NCBI GenBank assembly: GCA_900552115.1
Contig: URYP01000006.1
Location: 1 to 42,087, forward strand
Origin: an uncultured Oscillospiraceae bacterium
GTDB taxonomy: Bacteria; Bacillota; Clostridia; Oscillospirales; Acutalibacteraceae
DNA length: 42,087 bases
Reading direction: 5' to 3'
The position numbers were made by a program, and so were the translations under genes. Below the pieces are notes generated by a model. It worked only from the letters and a program-made list of their open reading frames with translations, did not search any database and was not told the DNA's origin. This document shows positions 39,876 through 42,087 of this stretch, one piece after another. How positions within the stretch are numbered: position 1 is the first letter of the stretch; each line of letters starts with the position of its first letter.

Positions 39876-39917
39876 CGGCAGGGCGGGCACCGTGAGGTGT
39901 CCGCCGCCCACCGCCTG
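39876..39917 (-). terminator. Possible internal terminator/attenuator between argG and argH
   Basis: On the minus strand, GGGCGG pairs with CCGCCC inside a longer GGC...GCC stem, with an inner ACC/GGT stem, followed by GTTTTTC. It has the look of a leaky terminator that lowers expression of the distal genes. Confidence 0.45.
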
Positions 39918-39926
39918 TTAATTGGA

Positions 39927-41138
39927 TTACAGGCCTTTTTTCATCGCCTGCACTTTGATGGGCAAGCCGAACAGATTGATAAAGCCCTGACTGTCCATCT
40001 GGTCGTACACATCGTCCTCATCAAAAGTAGCAATTGCCTCGTCGTACAGCGAATAGGGAGAGGTCAGCGAAGCGAGGATGATATTGCCCTTGTACAGCTT
40101 CAGCTTAACCTCGCCGGTCATGGTTTCCTGCGTGGTGTCCACAAACGCCGACAACGCTTCCCGCAGGGGGGTATACCACTGGCCGTAATAGACCAGCTCG
40201 CTGAATTTTCCCGCCACCATCTGCTGCTTATAATGCAGGGTGTCCCGATCCAGACAAAGGGTTTCAAGCGCGTCGTGCGCCTTGTACAGGATGGTGCCGC
40301 CGGGGGTTTCATACACACCGCGGCTCTTCATGCCGACCAGCCGGTTTTCCACCATGTCCACCAGGCCGATGCCGTTGGCGCCGCCCAGTTCGTTCAGCTT
40401 TTCAATCATGGTAACGCCGTCCATTTTGACGCCGTCCAGCGCAACCGGCACACCTTTTTCAAATGACAGGGTAATATAGGTGGCCTTATCCGGCGCCTGC
40501 TCGGGAGAAACGCCCATTTCAAGGATTTCATCGTATTTGGGTTCGTTGGCCGGATCTTCCAGGTCCAGGCCCTCATGGGACAGGTGCCAAAGGTTTTTAT
40601 CTTTAGAATAGTTGGTCTCCCGCGTAATATTCAGCGGAATATTGTGAGCCTCGGCGTAGGCGATTTCATCTTCCCGGGATTTCAGATCCCATGTACGCCA
40701 GGGGGCAATGATCTTCATCTGAGGAGCAAAGGCTTTGATGGCCAGTTCAAACCGCACCTGGTCGTTGCCTTTGCCGGTGCAGCCGTGGGCTATGGCGTCC
40801 GCGCCCTCTTTTTTGGCGATCTCCACCAACCGTTTGGCGATGATGGGGCGCGCAAAAGAGGTTCCCAACAGGTACTGATTCTCGTACACGGCGCCGGCCT
40901 TGATGGTGGGAATGATGAATTCATTGACGAATTCTTGGCGCAGATCTTCTATGTACAGCTTGGAGGCGCCGGTTTTAATGGCCTTTTCCTCCAGCCCGCT
41001 GAGCTCCTTGCCCTGCCCAACGTCGGCTGCTACCGCAATAACCTCGCAGTTATTGTAATTCTCTTTCAGCCACGGGATAATAATCGACGTATCCAGACCG
41101 CCGGAATAGGCCAACACGACTTTTTTAATCTGTTCCAT
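39927..41138 (-). CDS. argG: Argininosuccinate synthase
   Basis: 403 residues from ATG 41138, fixed by the AAAGGATG site; the frame extends 36 codons upstream across the promoter and is rejected. ATP-dependent joining of citrulline and aspartate. Seen: the PP-loop VLAYSGGLDTSIII (about 8-21), ADVGQGKEL, the YLLGTSFARPIIAK segment, AHGCTGKGNDQVRFE, and YETPGGTILYKAH in the C-terminal part. First gene of the arg operon. Confidence 0.97.
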   Translation of the reverse strand: MEQIKKVVLAYSGGLDTSIIIPWLKENYNNCEVIAVAADVGQGKELSGLEEKAIKTGASKLYIEDLRQEFVNEFIIPTIKAGAVYENQYLLGTSFARPIIAKRLVEIAKKEGADAIAHGCTGKGNDQVRFELAIKAFAPQMKIIAPWRTWDLKSREDEIAYAEAHNIPLNITRETNYSKDKNLWHLSHEGLDLEDPANEPKYDEILEMGVSPEQAPDKATYITLSFEKGVPVALDGVKMDGVTMIEKLNELGGANGIGLVDMVENRLVGMKSRGVYETPGGTILYKAHDALETLCLDRDTLHYKQQMVAGKFSELVYYGQWYTPLREALSAFVDTTQETMTGEVKLKLYKGNIILASLTSPYSLYDEAIATFDEDDVYDQMDSQGFINLFGLPIKVQAMKKGL

Positions 41139-41175
41139 ATAGAATCCGCATCCTTTCCTGTAGTTCATGTCCTTT

Positions 41176-41203
41176 ATTATATCACCGTATCCATAATTTG
41201 CAA
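41176..41203 (-). promoter_or_regulatory. Proximal promoter of the arg operon
   Basis: Minus strand TTGCAA at 41203-41198, a 16-bp spacer, and perfect TATAAT at 41181-41176, about 38 bp before the argG ATG. Confidence 0.75.
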
Positions 41204-41217
41204 TAGTAAATTTCGTA

Positions 41218-41246
41218 TATTTATGCTGGGGCGCACAATTTGTCAA
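41218..41246 (-). promoter_or_regulatory. Possible distal promoter of the arg operon
   Basis: Minus strand perfect TTGACA at 41246-41241, a 17-bp spacer, and TAAATA as a poor -10 box. Confidence 0.4.
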
Positions 41247-41299
41247 AGTGCCTAAATTGGCCGTTTTGTTAATGGGATTACCCGCGATTTTTACAGATC

Positions 41300-41339
41300 C
41301 AACAACAATTATTCATGCATAAATGAATAATTATTCACA
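41300..41339. promoter_or_regulatory. ArgR/AhrC operator (tandem ARG boxes)
   Basis: TGAATAATTATTCA at 41324-41337 matches the E. coli-type ARG box WNTGAATWWWWATTCANW at every fixed position. A second, half-conserved box (AATTATTCA, right half perfect) lies at 41300-41317, four bases away, as in tandem ARG boxes. It stands 76 bp upstream of the distal -35 and 119 bp upstream of the proximal one, so repression would need looping, or the site acts on another start. No argR gene is in the window. Confidence 0.7.
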
Positions 41340-41510
41340 ACCGGGCTACATATGCACGTGGATTGCCGTGAGACGATCCTTGCGTCGGAACACAGCGGTG
41401 CGGCGCGGCAAAAAGTACACTGCGGGAAATGGTCTGCAGATAAATTGAAAATATTATCTTATAAATAGGTATAAAAAGAAAAAACTTTTTAAACTTTTTC
41501 AAAAAAGGTA

Positions 41511-41539
41511 TTGACAAAGGGGAGGGGATTTGATATTAT
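41511..41539 (+). promoter_or_regulatory. rRNA operon promoter with UP element
   Basis: Perfect TTGACA at 41511-41516, a 17-bp spacer, and TATTAT at 41534-41539. The upstream 41470-41506 is almost pure A/T with phased A- and T-tracts, as in UP elements. Confidence 0.85.
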
Positions 41540-41545
41540 AGTCGA

Positions 41546-41744
41546 GCACCCCAAACGGGGGCGCGTCCGGCGGAAGCGGGACGGGGGACCTTGAAAATTA
41601 AACAACACAGAAAAGAAGAGAATTAACTACCCGTTAATTTAAAGCACGATTCGGAAGAATCAAAACGCGACGCTAAGCGCGTCGAAAATGAGCTAACAAA
41701 GCTCTGAAATAGATTATAGCTCCCCTTGGGAGATATGATACCAT
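41546..41744 (+). promoter_or_regulatory. rRNA leader with BoxA-like antitermination motif
   Basis: About 200 nt of leader. It contains CCTTGAAAATTAAACAAC (41590-41607), the usual Firmicute pre-rRNA element near the BoxA region, a GCGACGCTAAGCGCGTCG hairpin (41668-41685) and a GAGCT/AGCTC hairpin, before 16S. Confidence 0.6.

Positions 41745-42087
<343 letters not shown>

Overview
The window looks like a chromosomal segment from a moderately GC-rich, anaerobic, low-motility Firmicute of the Oscillospiraceae/Ruminococcaceae type (Clostridia). Support comes from the first ~340 bases of a 16S rRNA gene at the right edge, from Bacillus-like gene order around darA-holB-ricT-trmN6-rsmI, from strong AGGAGG ribosome binding sites and sigma-A promoters, from Thr-rich linkers in the secreted proteins, and from a very large secreted protein that ends in a dockerin. 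The taxonomic call is inference; no database was searched.

Layout. 1-2020: a small helical protein, a tautomerase with a tRNA-Arg(CCU) just upstream of it, and a YerB/DUF3048 lipoprotein. 2240-7655: one 1750-residue secreted modular protein (seven beta-sandwich modules alternating with six three-helix FIVAR-like modules, then a dockerin) with its own promoter and terminator. 7750-13490: a SanA/YdcF-like membrane protein, then the housekeeping block darA-holB-ricT-ferredoxin-trmN6-rsmI and a membrane-anchored unknown. 13457-14494: three small unknown genes on the minus strand. 14562-19883: a phosphoesterase, a hairpin-rich gap, then a PHP phosphatase, Lrp-type regulator, aminotransferase, ispE and a VanY-like carboxypeptidase. 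19950-22721: a candidate sRNA, tmcAL (minus) and ackA (plus). 23006-28895: an HMGL-family synthase, a two-gene operon for surface proteins (LamG protein plus partner) and glycogen phosphorylase. 28896-29900: about 1 kb without a convincing gene, with a series of strong hairpins between a -10 box and a terminator. 29902-32886: a four-gene overlapping operon (XRE regulator, PLDc_N protein, ABC ATPase, ABC permease). 33046-41138: a complete arginine operon argGHCJBDF on the minus strand. 41300-42087: an ArgR-type operator, an rRNA promoter and leader, and the start of 16S rRNA.

How the genes fit together. The arg operon carries acetylglutamate to arginine, with ArgJ recycling the acetyl group. 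The HMGL-family enzyme could be a Re-citrate synthase that feeds 2-oxoglutarate/glutamate into it (inference). AckA and TmcAL both use acetate chemistry. The dockerin protein, the LamG pair, the VanY and YerB homologues and the SanA homologue all belong to the cell surface.

The best candidates for something undescribed are the ~660-nt structured non-coding region at 29230-29895, the hairpin plus pyrimidine-rich candidate sRNA at 19966-20140, the modular dockerin protein, the three-gene small-protein cluster at 13457-14494, and a perfect cre-like palindrome over the darA promoter.
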